Shown here: one piece after another, positions 44,020-54,440 of the stretch | Numbering within the stretch: the first letter of the stretch is position 1 | How the letters are laid out: each line of letters begins with the position of its first letter | Assembly: GCA_036365145.1 (NCBI GenBank) | Contig: JAEOAD010000029.1 | Coordinates: 18,110,001 to 18,174,000 of the forward strand | From: Orientallactaga sibirica | Taxonomy: Eukaryota; Chordata; Mammalia; Rodentia; Dipodidae | Reading direction: 5' to 3' | DNA length: 64,000 bases | Notes under the pieces: model-generated | What the model was told of the DNA's origin: nothing | What the model saw: only the letters and a program-made list of their open reading frames with translations | Database searches by the model: none | Program-made: the position numbers and the translations under genes

Positions 44020-47000
44020 ATGGCAGGTATATCAAACCTCACAGTTATTACCCTAAATATTAATGGCCTTAATTCACCCATGAAGAGACATAAGCTAACA
44101 GGGTGGATCAGAAAATTAGACCCCTAAATCTGCTGTCTTCAAGAAGCCCACCTCACCACTAAAGACAGACACCTGCTCAGAGTGAAAGGATGGAAAGTGA
44201 TATTCCAAGTGAACAGAAACAAGAAACAAGCATGTGTAGCTATACTTATGTTGGATAAAATAGATTTCAAACCAAACATAATCAAAAAAGACAAAAAGGA
44301 CACTTCTTACTCATCAAGGGAACAATCCAACAAGAGGATACATAATCATCAATCTTTATGCACCAAACACAGGTGTGCCACAATTCATAAAACAAAACCT
44401 AATGGACAACAAAACAGAAATAACCACCAACACCATCATAGTTGGGGACTTCAATACTCCACTATCTGCAATAGAAAGATCATCCAAACAGAAAATTAAC
44501 AGGGAAGTAAGAGAGATCAACAACACCATAGAGCAATTAGACCTAATGGACATCTATAGAACATTCTACCCAAAACCACAGATTACACATTCTTCTCAGC
44601 AGCCCATGGAACCTTCTCTAAAATAGATCACATACTGGCTCATAAAGCCTGCCTCCATATATTTAGAAGGATCGACATAATTTCCTGCTTGATATTAGAT
44701 CACAATGAAATTAACAACAAAAGTTGGGCTAGCTCCTGGAAACTGAACAACACACTCTTAAACAATAAATGGGTAAGAGGAGAAATAAAAAATGAAATTG
44801 AAAAAATTCTGGAAATGAATGACAATGAGAACATATTGTACCAAAACTTATGGGATACAAAGAAGGTGGTCTCTGGGGGAAATTCTTTGTGCTAAATGCC
44901 TTCATAACAAAGACAGAGTGATCCCAAATCAACAACCTAACCATCCACCTAAAGGCATTGGAAAAACAAGAGGTATACAACCCAAAAAGCTCCAGATGGA
45001 AAAAAAAAAAATTAAGATCAGAGAAGAAATTAATGAATTGGAAACTAAGAAAACAATTAAGAGAATTGATCAATCAAAGAGTTGGTTCTTTGAAAAAATA
45101 AACAAAATGGATAAACCACTGGCCAATTTAATTAAGCAGAAAAAAGAGACAACTCAAATTAACAAAATTAGAAATGAAAAAGGAGAGATCACAACAGACA
45201 TAAGTGAAACTGGGAGAATCATCAAGACTTACTTCAAAAACCTCTACTTCACAAAACTGGATAAATATGGAGAAAATGGATGAATTCCTGGACACATACC
45301 ATCTATTAAAGCTAAACTCAGAGCAGATTAATCTCCTGAACAAACCTATCACAAACATTGAGATTGAAAGTGTAATCAAACAACTTCTTAAAAAAAAGAG
45401 TCCAGGACCAGATGGCTTCTCAGCTGAACTCTATCAAACCTTCATGGAAGAACTAAAACCATTTTTTCAAATTGTGCCACACAATCAGAGAACAGGGAAA
45501 GCTTCCCAGCTCCTTCTATGAAGCTAGTATAACCCCAATACCAAAACCAGGAAGAGATGCCACAAGAAAAGAAAACTACAGGCCTATTTCCCTGATGAAC
45601 TTAGATGCAAATATCCTGAACAAAATCCTCACAAACTGAATTCAACAGCACATCAAAAGCATTATCCACCTCGATCAAGTAGGCTTCATCCCAGGAACAC
45701 AGGGATGGTTCAACATGAGGAAATTGGTCAATGTAATAAACCACATAAATAAGCTTAAACACAAAAACCACATAATCATTTCCCTAGATGCAGAAAAGGC
45801 CTTTGAAAAAAATACAACATCAATTCATGATCAAAACATTGGAGAGACTAGGCATGGACGGTCTATATCTCAACATAATAAAGGCTATATATAAAGATCC
45901 TAAAGCCCAAATAATACTTAATGGGGAGAGGCTGAAGGAATTCCCTTTGAGATAAGGAACAAGGCAAGGGTGTCCACTCTCACCTCTGCTCTTCAATATA
46001 GTATTATTAATACTAGCTCAAGCAAGAAGACAGGAGAAAGAAATAAAAGGGATACAAATTTGAAAGGAAGAATTTAAGTTAGCCTATTTTCAGACAACAT
46101 GATTCTATACATAAATGATCTGGGAACCTCCATCTCAAAACTCTTAAAACTGATTAACTCCTTCAGCAAATTAGCAGTATACAAAGTCAATGCACAAAAA
46201 TCAGTAGCCCTTTTACATGCAACAGACAAAGATACAGAGAAAGAAATTTTAAAAGCAACATTGTCCCATTTTCAATGGCATCAAAAAATAATAAAATACC
46301 TCAGAATAACATTAACCAAGGAAGTGAAAGACCTTTACAATAAAAGCATAAAAAACACTCAAGAAAGAAATTGAGGAGGATTTGAGAAAATGGAAAGATC
46401 TCCCATGCTCCTAGATAGGGAGAATTAACATTGTGAAAATGGCAATCTTACCAAAAGCAACATACAGATTCAATGCAATAACAATAAGAATCCCAACATC
46501 TTTCTTCACAGAGATAGAAAAAATGATCTCAAAATTCATATGGAATGGCAGAAGGCCTTGGATATCAAAGCATATCCTCAGCAAAAGAAATACCTCTGAA
46601 GGCATCACCATACCTGATCTAAAGCTATATTACAAAGCCATAGTCATAAAAACAACATGGTACTGGCATAAAAACAGGATGATAGAGCAATGGAACAGAA
46701 TTGAGGATCCAGACTTTGGGTCAAGTAACTACAGCTGCTTGATATTTGACAAAGGCCCTATCAATGTAGACTGGAAAAAAGACAGCATCTTCAACAAATG
46801 GTGCTGGACAAACTGGATAACCATATGCAGGAAAATGAAACTTGATCCACACATTTCACCATGCATAAAAATCAAGTCCAAATTGATCAAAGACTACAAT
46901 ATAAGACCAGAAACACTGCTACTACTGGAAGAAAAAGTAGGAGGAACTTTCCATAATATAGGAGTGGGAAACGACTTACTTAACAAAACCTACAAAGAGC

Positions 47001-47657
47001 TCAAAAACCTAAACAATAAAACATCAAACAACCCACTCACAAAATGGGGCAGAGAACTGCACAGGGAATTCTCAGAGGAACAAATAGAAATGGTAAACAC
47101 ACACTTAAGAAAATGTTCAACATCCCTAATCATCAGAGAAATTCAAATTAAAGCATCTACGAGATTCTACCTTACCCCAGTAAGGACAACAAAAATTAAA
47201 AATATCTAATGACAACAAATGCTGTCTAGAGTGTGGAGAAGTAGGAACCCTCATCCACTGTTGGTGGGAATGTAAGCTGGTAAAACCACTATGGAAAGCA
47301 ATATGGAGACTCCTAAAAAGGATGACTATAGAGGTACCAACAGATACAGTTATCCCCTTACTCGGCATTTACCCTAAAAGCTCTAAGCCTCAGTTCAGAG
47401 ATATTTGCTCAACCATATTTATAGCTGCTCAATTTATAACAGCTAAGATCTGGGAATCAACCCAGATGTCCATCATTAGATGAACGGATGACTAAGATGT
47501 AGTATATCTACACAATGGAAATCTACACAGTAGTAAGGAAAATGACACAAAGCAATTTGAAGAAAAATCATCAAACTTGGAACAGATCATTCTTAGCAAA
47601 CTGACCCAATCACAGAAAGATAAGCGTCACATGGTCTCACTCATCTGTGGTTCCTAA
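44020..47657 (+). pseudogene. L1 ORF2, nearly full length, inactivated
   Basis: Starts at ATG 44020 (MAGISNLTVITLNINGLNSP). Endonuclease landmarks: LNING, LQEAH, GDFNTPL, SKIDHI and LDHN. RT landmarks: KKKSPGPDGFSAELYQ, DAEKAF, and the catalytic box at 46087-46098, which codes FSDN in place of FADD. The longest frame (46433-47209, 258 codons) runs from [15 protein letters not shown] to the Cys-rich region and stays open across a deletion of about 130 bp near 46990. Frameshifts and stops elsewhere; the C-terminus ends at TAA 47655-47657. Confidence 0.92.
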
Positions 47658-49013
47658 TTTGTATTTTCCTGAAATGCTGACACACCTAATAAACATCTAG
47701 AGGACTCAACAATAGGAATGGTAGGGTGGGAGGGTGGGACAAAAAACTGGACCCAAATGGAAATGGTACCATAAAAACTTATATCCTGAAGGACATTCTA
47801 AAAGGTCGAACCTGCATCAGATGCTTAGAGAGAACACCTGAATCACAGGAGCCTGGAGAGAATATGATGAAGACTAATTTCAATCTTCTGTTTCTCTATC
47901 ACTCCCTCGACTCTCTTTCTCTTTCCTATACTTTTTCTTCCTTCTTTTCCCTTGGCACTGACCTGTAACACCCAGTACCAGCATTTGGTTACCATCCACA
48001 ATGAGCTGTTGATCACTGAGACCTACAAGGTTTCCCAAAAGAAGACAGATTTCTTTCAGAATACTTGATGACTCACTAAAGGTTAAAGGTAAGGTACTGC
48101 TGAAGACACCATATGCTATTTGGATGGAACTTGGAGAGACCTGGCTGGAATCTGGAAGAGAATCAGTCCCCAGACAGTTAGCTTGTCTAGTGCCAGAAGA
48201 CGCTACATAAGTGACTGGGGGAAAACGACCAACATCTGTCTAAGCAACTCGTGATCTAAGCTACTCAGCAGCAAACAACATGACGTGATGCTCACACAAG
48301 TGCAGCAGTAGCACACAGCCATGGTGGGTTACCAACTGCTCTAGATTTGGCTAATAGATCTGCTCAGTGGAATGGAACCCATGCCTAGAAACAGTAAACA
48401 AGTCAGAACCATATCCAAAAATGAGCCCGCTCTCCAATATCAAGCTCCCACCAATAGTGAGATACAAGAGGGCCTACACCTATTAAATTCTCTCTAAAAC
48501 AATAATGGTTATCCATGTATCTTGCACTGACCTCACTCTCTATTGGAGAATCTGCTTCTCTCTTTCAGATGGATGCATATCCTGATGAGAGAATCAGCCC
48601 ATCACACTTCAACGGGGCACCAGATGAAGCCATTGAGTCATAGGGGAAAGGAGCAAGAGTGCTGCTTTATTGGTGAACCTGGTACCAGCACAAGGGCAAA
48701 GGAGATAGACACAAAGAGCTCTTAACTCCTACCATATCAGATATGCAGAGACACAGAGACTCACAAAACCTCCTCACTGAAATAGACCTAAAATGAACCC
48801 AACATGGCTCAGGGAAATTTGCAGAAGAGGGGGCAGAAAGATCGTTAGAGCCATGAGTTGGGTCGTTATACACAGAGTCCTTGCCTCTCCTGCTTAACTG
48901 ATGGCTACCCCCATAAGGCAAGACCCACATTACCCATGGAGGGAGGACAGGGAGAAGGTTAACGGTGGTACCATCATAACTAATAAAAAATTATGTTTTT
49001 TTTTTTAAAAAAG
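47658..49013 (+). other. L1 3' UTR of the full-length copy
   Basis: G-rich tract near 47715-47738, then a CT-rich stretch (47880-47950) and the conserved blocks shared with 1252-2131, 30910-32324, 36783-38446, 50773-50900 and the inverted 54441-56070. Ends in AATAAAAAATTATG and T/A runs. Confidence 0.85.
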
Positions 49014-49026
49014 AAGTGCTTGTCTT

Positions 49027-49348
49027 TTTTACTCTTTGATCACCCATCTTGAGATTTTTTTCTGGGCTATTTTTTACCTGTGGGCTTATTAAGTGTGGAG
49101 AAGCTAGAATTTCTCCTAAGAGAGCATGCATGTGTTGAATGTGAGAGTCTTGACAGTGGTGGCTGAGGCAGGAGAATAAGTCCTCTAATAATGGGGAATT
49201 AATTTGAGGCAGAAAATATGATTTATGGTCTTTAAGAATTAATCCTGAGATAACTGTACATTCTACATACGATCCATGCAAGGATCATACCCCAATTTCT
49301 TCTCTTACTTTCACATATCCCATTATGTTTAGTTTCTGTAATGACTTT
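49027..49348. other. Unique sequence
   Basis: Flank of the full-length L1; no repeat or gene recognised. Confidence 0.4.
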
Positions 49349-49358
49349 AAAATATTAA

Positions 49359-49568
49359 CATGGGGATTGAGAGATGGTTTATTAGTTATGGTGCTTGCTT
49401 GCAAAGCCAAAGGACCCAGGTTCGATTCCCCAGGACCTATGTAAGCCAGTTGCACAATGTGTTGAATGCATCTGGAGTTCATTTGCTGTGGCTAGTATGC
49501 CCATTCCCTTTCTCTTTCTCCCCCCACCCCAGCATCTTTCAAATAAAAAAATAAAAATAAAATATTTA
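49359..49568 (+). mobile_element. tRNA-headed SINE
   Basis: Exact 10-bp target-site duplication AAAATATTAA at 49349-49358 and 49569-49578. The intact box B-like GGTTCGATTCCCC lies at 49420-49432. A shortened middle joins GTGGCTAGTATGCCC. Confidence 0.9.
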
Positions 49569-49664
49569 AAAATATTAATGTGTATTTTTGTCTTAGTCTC
49601 TCATTTAGGGCGTGACCAAAGCAGGCTTTGTCTTTGCCCTTATGATTAGGGTACACTTAATGTA

Positions 49665-49925
49665 GTATGGTGTTATGCTATGACTGTAATATGTTCCCTT
49701 CAGATCATCTGAAGGAGTCTTTAGAAGGCAGGAGCTACGTGGCAGAAGTAGATCAGGTGGGTTCCTGTCCTGCTATCCTTTAGATAGCATCATTATTTGC
49801 TCTGCCACCCTGAGCTCCTCTGTACCTTTCCCTCCATAATGGGCTAAAACTTGTAAAACATGGTCAAAACAAGCATTTTCTCTCTTAATTTGTTTCTGTT
49901 GGTGTGGCAAAAATAAGTATTACAT
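49665..49925 (+). mobile_element. Diverged MaLR/MLT-like LTR
   Basis: GCTATGACTGTAATATGTTC at the left, CCCTCCATAATGGGCTAAAA and TTAATTTGTTTCTGTTGGTG at the right follow the order of old MaLR LTRs. Weak match; no boundaries fixed. Confidence 0.35.
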
Positions 49926-50385
49926 ATAGCATTGTGAATTAGAATTCTCCATAAAATTCCATATCAGTGTCCCACTAATTATCAGATTCATTATTTCTAG
50001 TCTAAGGAAGCCTGCTTTGTCCTTATTTATTTTCCAAAATCTTGAGTCTAAATTCTGAGTTTTTGGATGATTTTTTTCCTGGTTACTTTATATAAATTTT
50101 GAATTTAGACTAGTTTATTTGTTCCAAAGGAGACCACAGATTTTCCTAGAAAAGCATTTAAGAGCTAAAGATATGGAGCCCTTATTAGCCCTTATTAGTG
50201 TCTTAGGAAAGAGCACAAGCAGGGACTTCAGCACCAAGGCTAAAGAGGTCCAAGTATGCTGAATGTTTTAGTTCTTGGCATGGATTAACTTCTTTACCCT
50301 GTATAGTGCATATGACTGAAAGAATGACAAGAAATGGGATATTTATAACAGTTTCAGATGTTGAAGATTTACAACATTGCTGCAA

Positions 50386-50429
<44 letters not shown>

Positions 50430-50772
50430 TTGTAAACAAACTTATATAAAAAGAATAAGACCATTTCCATGCTCTTCTGGAATGCTTATGAAGTCAATCT
50501 CAATGCATATGAGGAAATTCAAAGCTAAGAGAGAAGTAGCAGAAATTGAGAATTTGGAAACATTCCAGTTTTAGGACTTTAGAAACATTTGTGCATGCAC
50601 GTGTGCAAGCACACACACACACACACACACACACACATGCATGCATGTAAGAGGTGCTTCAAAATTAAGGACTATATCATCATCATTTCTTAGGCTTTAG
50701 GCATGAGAAACTAGGAAAGAACTAGTGTTAGATTTAGCTGAGTATTTATGTTGAAATTCAAATGAAATTTAA
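49926..50772. other. Unique sequence with (TG)n and (CA)n
   Basis: A (TG)n run at 50389-50425 and a (CA)n run at 50609-50637 lie about 200 bp apart, so the two can pair as an inverted repeat. No gene seen. Confidence 0.6.
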
Positions 50773-50911
50773 ACCACATTCCCCATTGATGAGGGTCCCT
50801 ATGGAAGAGGGAGGACAGGGAAGAGGATAATGGAGTCACCACTATGAATGTAAAACTAGAATAATATACATAAAAATAAATAAAATTTAAAAATAATAAT
50901 TAATAAAAAGA

Positions 50912-50954
<43 letters not shown>
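50773..50954 (+). mobile_element. L1 3' UTR end followed by (AT)n
   Basis: About 110 bp of the L1 3' UTR end (CACATTCCCCATTGATGAGG to ATAATATACATAAAAATAAA), a mixed A-rich tail, then (AT)n at 50919-50954. It is the shortest 5'-truncated L1 here. Confidence 0.85.
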
Positions 50955-50958
<4 letters not shown>

Positions 50959-51439
50959 AACTATTGAGAGCTATTTGAAGTGGTTCATAAATGATTGGGA
51001 GACATTGATGAGCAAAAACAGAAAAATGAGACCTAGGATTTGAGACAGACAGACACATGGTTCAGTGTTTCTGATCTTGAGGATGCTGTCCTCATTGTTA
51101 TGTTTTCTAATGCCCCTGAGCACAGCCTTGGGATGTTTGAAAGCACAGTGTCAAATTTATCTTTTGCTATACTTTTTTCCAATTGATACAAGAAACTCGG
51201 GGTATGTTTAACCAAAAATGGAGGCAGGCCTGAAAAAAAAAAAAAAAAAAAAAAAGAAAGAAAGAAAAGACAAGACCTCCACACATATATAGGGGATAAG
51301 ACATATTTGGCTAAACAAAACAAATTGACCTGCTTTCTACTAGCAGAAGAGATTACCTGATTAAGGTCAAAAACAAACAAACTGGATATTATGCTACAAA
51401 AACCATTGTGGGCTCTTCTAAAAACTATTCCTCTTCTAT
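50955..51439. other. Unclassified, with an A-tract at 51234-51257
   Basis: The A-run is followed by GAAAGAAAGAAAAG. I see no SINE body on either side. No gene. Confidence 0.4.
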
Positions 51440-51795
51440 GATGCTGAAATTATTGTCAACTTGATTAGATTTAGAATCAATGTGAAGCAAAACTTGGCGT
51501 ATCTGTGAGGGGGCTTCTATATTATGCTAGTTGAGGTGGGAAGATTTGCTCTACTGGTGAGTGCATCATTCCATGGGCTGAATATAAAGGAGAAAGCAAG
51601 CTGAGCATAATCATTCATCTCTCTCTGTGCTTCCTTACTGTGGACACAACGTGACCAGCTATACCATACACCTACCACCATCACTTCATCACCATTATGG
51701 ACTGCACTGTCTAATTGAGAGCCAAAATAATCCCTTCCTTGCTTAATCTGCTTCTTACCAGGAATATTGTCACAGCAATAAGAAAAATCACGAAC
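51440..51795 (+). mobile_element. Unclassified LTR-like rodent repeat
   Basis: Contains GTCAACTTGATTAGATTTAG at the left, CATCATTCCATGGGCTGAAT, GAGAAAGCAAGCTGAGCATA and, at the right, GAGAGCCAAAATAATCCC and TTGTCACAGCAATAAG. From memory this matches a widespread rodent interspersed repeat with LTR-like polyadenylation context. The family name is not recalled with confidence. Confidence 0.5.
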
Positions 51796-52220
51796 ACACT
51801 ATCTTTTCTTCTTTATTTCTCTGTCCACCATTTTGTTCCAAAGAATACTAACTTCTACTATAGTGGGATAATATTGAAAGACTTCTAAACTCTCTAAAAC
51901 TGGATCTTGGGAGCATAGATTTGGGAAGGGATTGTTTTAAGTGTTGGATTCTTGTAATATTTTCTGATATTTCTCAAGCACTTTTTATAGACTGGAATAG
52001 TTTTAAATTATATGCATCAATAGCAGGAGAGGGCAGCCCTAGAGCACATTTCCTATCTTCTGTGTAGTCCCAGTAGATCCCTTTAAGTAGGATTAAGTCT
52101 AATTAGAAAAATATTTTGTTCCTAAATTTATGTCTGGGAAGAAATGAAGAAAATTAATATTATTTGTTTTTAATTTATTGGTGGGACTTGTTAATAGAGG
52201 AATTTACATTATAATTTTAT
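51796..52220. other. Unique sequence
   Basis: No repeat or gene recognised. Confidence 0.35.
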
Positions 52221-52226
52221 TAGGTA

Positions 52227-52232
<6 letters not shown>

Positions 52233-52259
<27 letters not shown>

Positions 52260-52402
52260 GTTTTTCGAGGTAGGGTCTCACTGTAGTTCAGGCCGACCTG
52301 GAATTCACTATATAGTCTCAGGGTGGTCTCTAACTCATGGCAATCCTCCTACCTCTGCCTCCCTGAGTGCTGGGATTACAGGTGTGCCCCACCACAACTG
52401 GC
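52233..52402 (-). mobile_element. B1 SINE, minus strand
   Basis: Target-site duplication with one mismatch, TAGGTATAATTT (52221-52232) and TAGGTATAGTTT (52403-52414). The (TTTTG)n tail is followed by CGAGGTAGGGTCTCACTG. Confidence 0.92.
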
Positions 52403-52414
52403 TAGGTATAGTTT

Positions 52415-52999
52415 AATTAGAGAAACTATATACCTGGAACTTTATTATTGAAAATCAGCTGATGTCCTTTGTATACCCTGCTTGCAAAAACACTATTGGA
52501 CTGCAGAGATGGTCACAATTTGGACAAAATCTACTATATAGAGAAGTATGTGAACTGAACAAACTCAATAATTGATTTTCATAGATTTCAGAGATCTGTG
52601 AAGATCATAAAGATAGTCTTATAAAATCTTGATGTGGATCCATAAAGATTTGATACAACTTTAAATTTATACTTTGATGATATTCTTCCATAACTGGTGA
52701 TGATGATTGACAACTGTTTCACATAACTGCTTGACCACACCCCTCACTGGCAAATGTATCTACCCATGTTTCCTTTTACTTGTGTCCAAGGAAAATTCAG
52801 TGCATTTTGGTATGAACAAAAGCATGATTATTGGGATGTCATTCATGTTTGTTCACTTCCTGGCCAAACTGCTTTACATTAAAACAATGCAGAGGATACC
52901 TGAGGAAAGACTATGTTAGAAATGCAAACTATTTTTGGAAAAGAGTTGACTGGTGAAGGAACTTTTCTTCAAGGTCATGATTTATTTTGTCCCTGAATT
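52415..52999. other. Unclassified, possibly MaLR internal DNA
   Basis: Upstream of a recognisable MaLR internal end. The sequence may belong to the same element but I cannot show it. The 70-residue frame at 52707-52919 has no domain. Confidence 0.3.
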
Positions 53000-53619
53000 A
53001 AGAATATGACTGTCCTGCACACCTGGTATTGGTTTTGGAAGCATGAAAAGTGCATGTAGTAGGTCAAGAAGTGCACACATGGTTCCAGGAGCGAGTGCTC
53101 AGATGTGGCATGAGGCATGGCTTGATGACCATCAAAGGCTGGCAAAGCCACTGAAAGATGGACCATGGTTTGCATGAAGACCTGAAGATGTTTTAGATAT
53201 ATCAGGACTGTGCAAGGGCTACAGTGGGGGATGCTAGCTAGCTAGTAATGGAAGGCTACTCAGCCCAGTTGGAGGAGCAGAATAGGAAAATCTGGAAACT
53301 GTCAGTCACTGGTTATGATTGAACTTGAACTGCAGAAGGTTGATGTTTGCTTGATAGCTTTTGAGTTTGCATTGTTATAGTCTCTCTATCTTCTGTCTTA
53401 TACCAGTTGAAAATGTTTATTCTATGCCTTTATGTTGTTTTAACTTGTTTGATTTTACAGGTCTCACAGCTAAGAGGTGATCTTAAATCTCAGTGTGGAG
53501 ATTTGGGACTTTGGAAAATATCTTAAGCTGGTAAAGACTGTGGGGATCTTTGAAATTGGACCAAGTACAATTTAAAATATGAAATGATTTTAAATCTATT
53601 ATTGGTTGCCTGGGCATAA
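53000..53619 (+). mobile_element. MaLR internal region, 3' end
   Basis: Non-coding blocks such as GACCTGAAGATGTTTTAG, GAGTTTGCATTGTTATAGTC, CCAGTTGAAAATGTTTATTC and GGAGATTTGGGACTTTGGAA, then GTAAAGACTGTGGGGATC, run directly into the LTR at 53620. This is the usual order of an ORR1/MaLR internal end next to its 3' LTR. No open reading frame; no 5' LTR of the same type identified upstream. Confidence 0.5.
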
Positions 53620-53994
53620 TGGGGTAGTTCAATCAGATGGCCCCCAATATATTCAGTGTTTTATTAGTTTGTAGTTTGGATCTGCAGCCACCTGGATGGA
53701 GAAGGTGTCACTGGGCACATCTTAGGGTCCAGCCCTAAGGTGTGCTGGTGGGTTTACAATTCCAGGGTAAAGATATGCAAAGTCCATAGGGACCCTGAAG
53801 TGTGCTTTTTGTGGTGTGGTTTTAGGGATTTGGCTTGGGGCTTCTCTCTCCCTCTGGTTGGACCTGTGAAAACAGACCAGCTTTTTCTGCCATTATGGAA
53901 CTTTCCCTAGATCTGTAAGCTTCAATAAATCCCTTATTTCATAACGGTGCCTGGTCTAGAAGTTCATCTAAGTGGCCTGAAACTGTCTGCTACA
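53620..53994 (+). mobile_element. MaLR (ORR1-like) 3' LTR
   Basis: Starts TGGGGTAGTTC, has GGAGAAGGTGTCACTGGGC, TAAGGTGTGCTGGTGGGTTT, TCTGTAAGCTTCAATAAATCC and ends GTCTGCTACA. About 375 bp. Joined to internal MaLR-like sequence on its left and to L1 ORF1 sequence on its right. Confidence 0.7.
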
Positions 53995-54440
53995 AATACC
54001 AAGAGTACATGGACAATCAGTTCAATGCAATGATAAAATGGAGCACAGTAAAGAGATATTGGATAAAATCTCAATGGAAATCAAAAATGACACAACACAA
54101 TCAAAAGTCTCTCAATAAAACCTTACCAACAGAATAGATCATGAGGAAGGAGGAGAGAATATCAAGACTTGGGAACAAGGTAGAGGAAATATATCAGGAA
54201 GGCAAAATCAATGACAAGTTAACATAATCATTTGAACATATCATGAGAAAAATAAGGGACATTTTAAAAAGATCAAACATTTGGGATGGAGAGATGACTT
54301 AGAGTTGAAGGTACTTGCCTACAAGCCAAAAGTCCCAGTTTCGACTTGTAAGTACCTATGTAAAGCCAGATGTACAAGGTCATGCATGCATCTGAAGTTC
54401 ATTTGCTGTGGCTAGAGACACTGGCATGCCCATTCTCTCT

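Larger units (their letters stand above)
42313..49013 (+). mobile_element. Full-length L1 (6.7 kb) with 13-bp TSD
   Basis: Exact target-site duplication AAGTGCTTGTCTT at 42300-42312 and 49014-49026. Order: 5' UTR with GCTAAGATGGTGGTGTAGG near its start, ORF1 reduced to its C-terminus (about 43352-43535), a MaLR LTR insertion, ORF2 (44020-47657) and 3' UTR with a mixed T/A tail. All parts are mutated. The AAGATGG at 42327-42333 sits where primate L1s carry a YY1 site that positions transcription start; function here is inferred. Confidence 0.95.

Noticed and set aside
46433..47209. 258-codon open frame as a host gene
   Set aside because: The translation is L1 ORF2 downstream of the RT, inside an element with its own target-site duplication. 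It is a remnant, not a host gene.
46433..49013. Active L1
   Set aside because: ORF1 is mostly missing, ORF2 is frameshifted and the RT box codes FSDN. The copy cannot be autonomous.
49420..49432. Functional tRNA gene suggested by an intact box B
   Set aside because: It is the pol III box B of a SINE; there is no cloverleaf, and an A-rich tail and target-site duplication surround the element.
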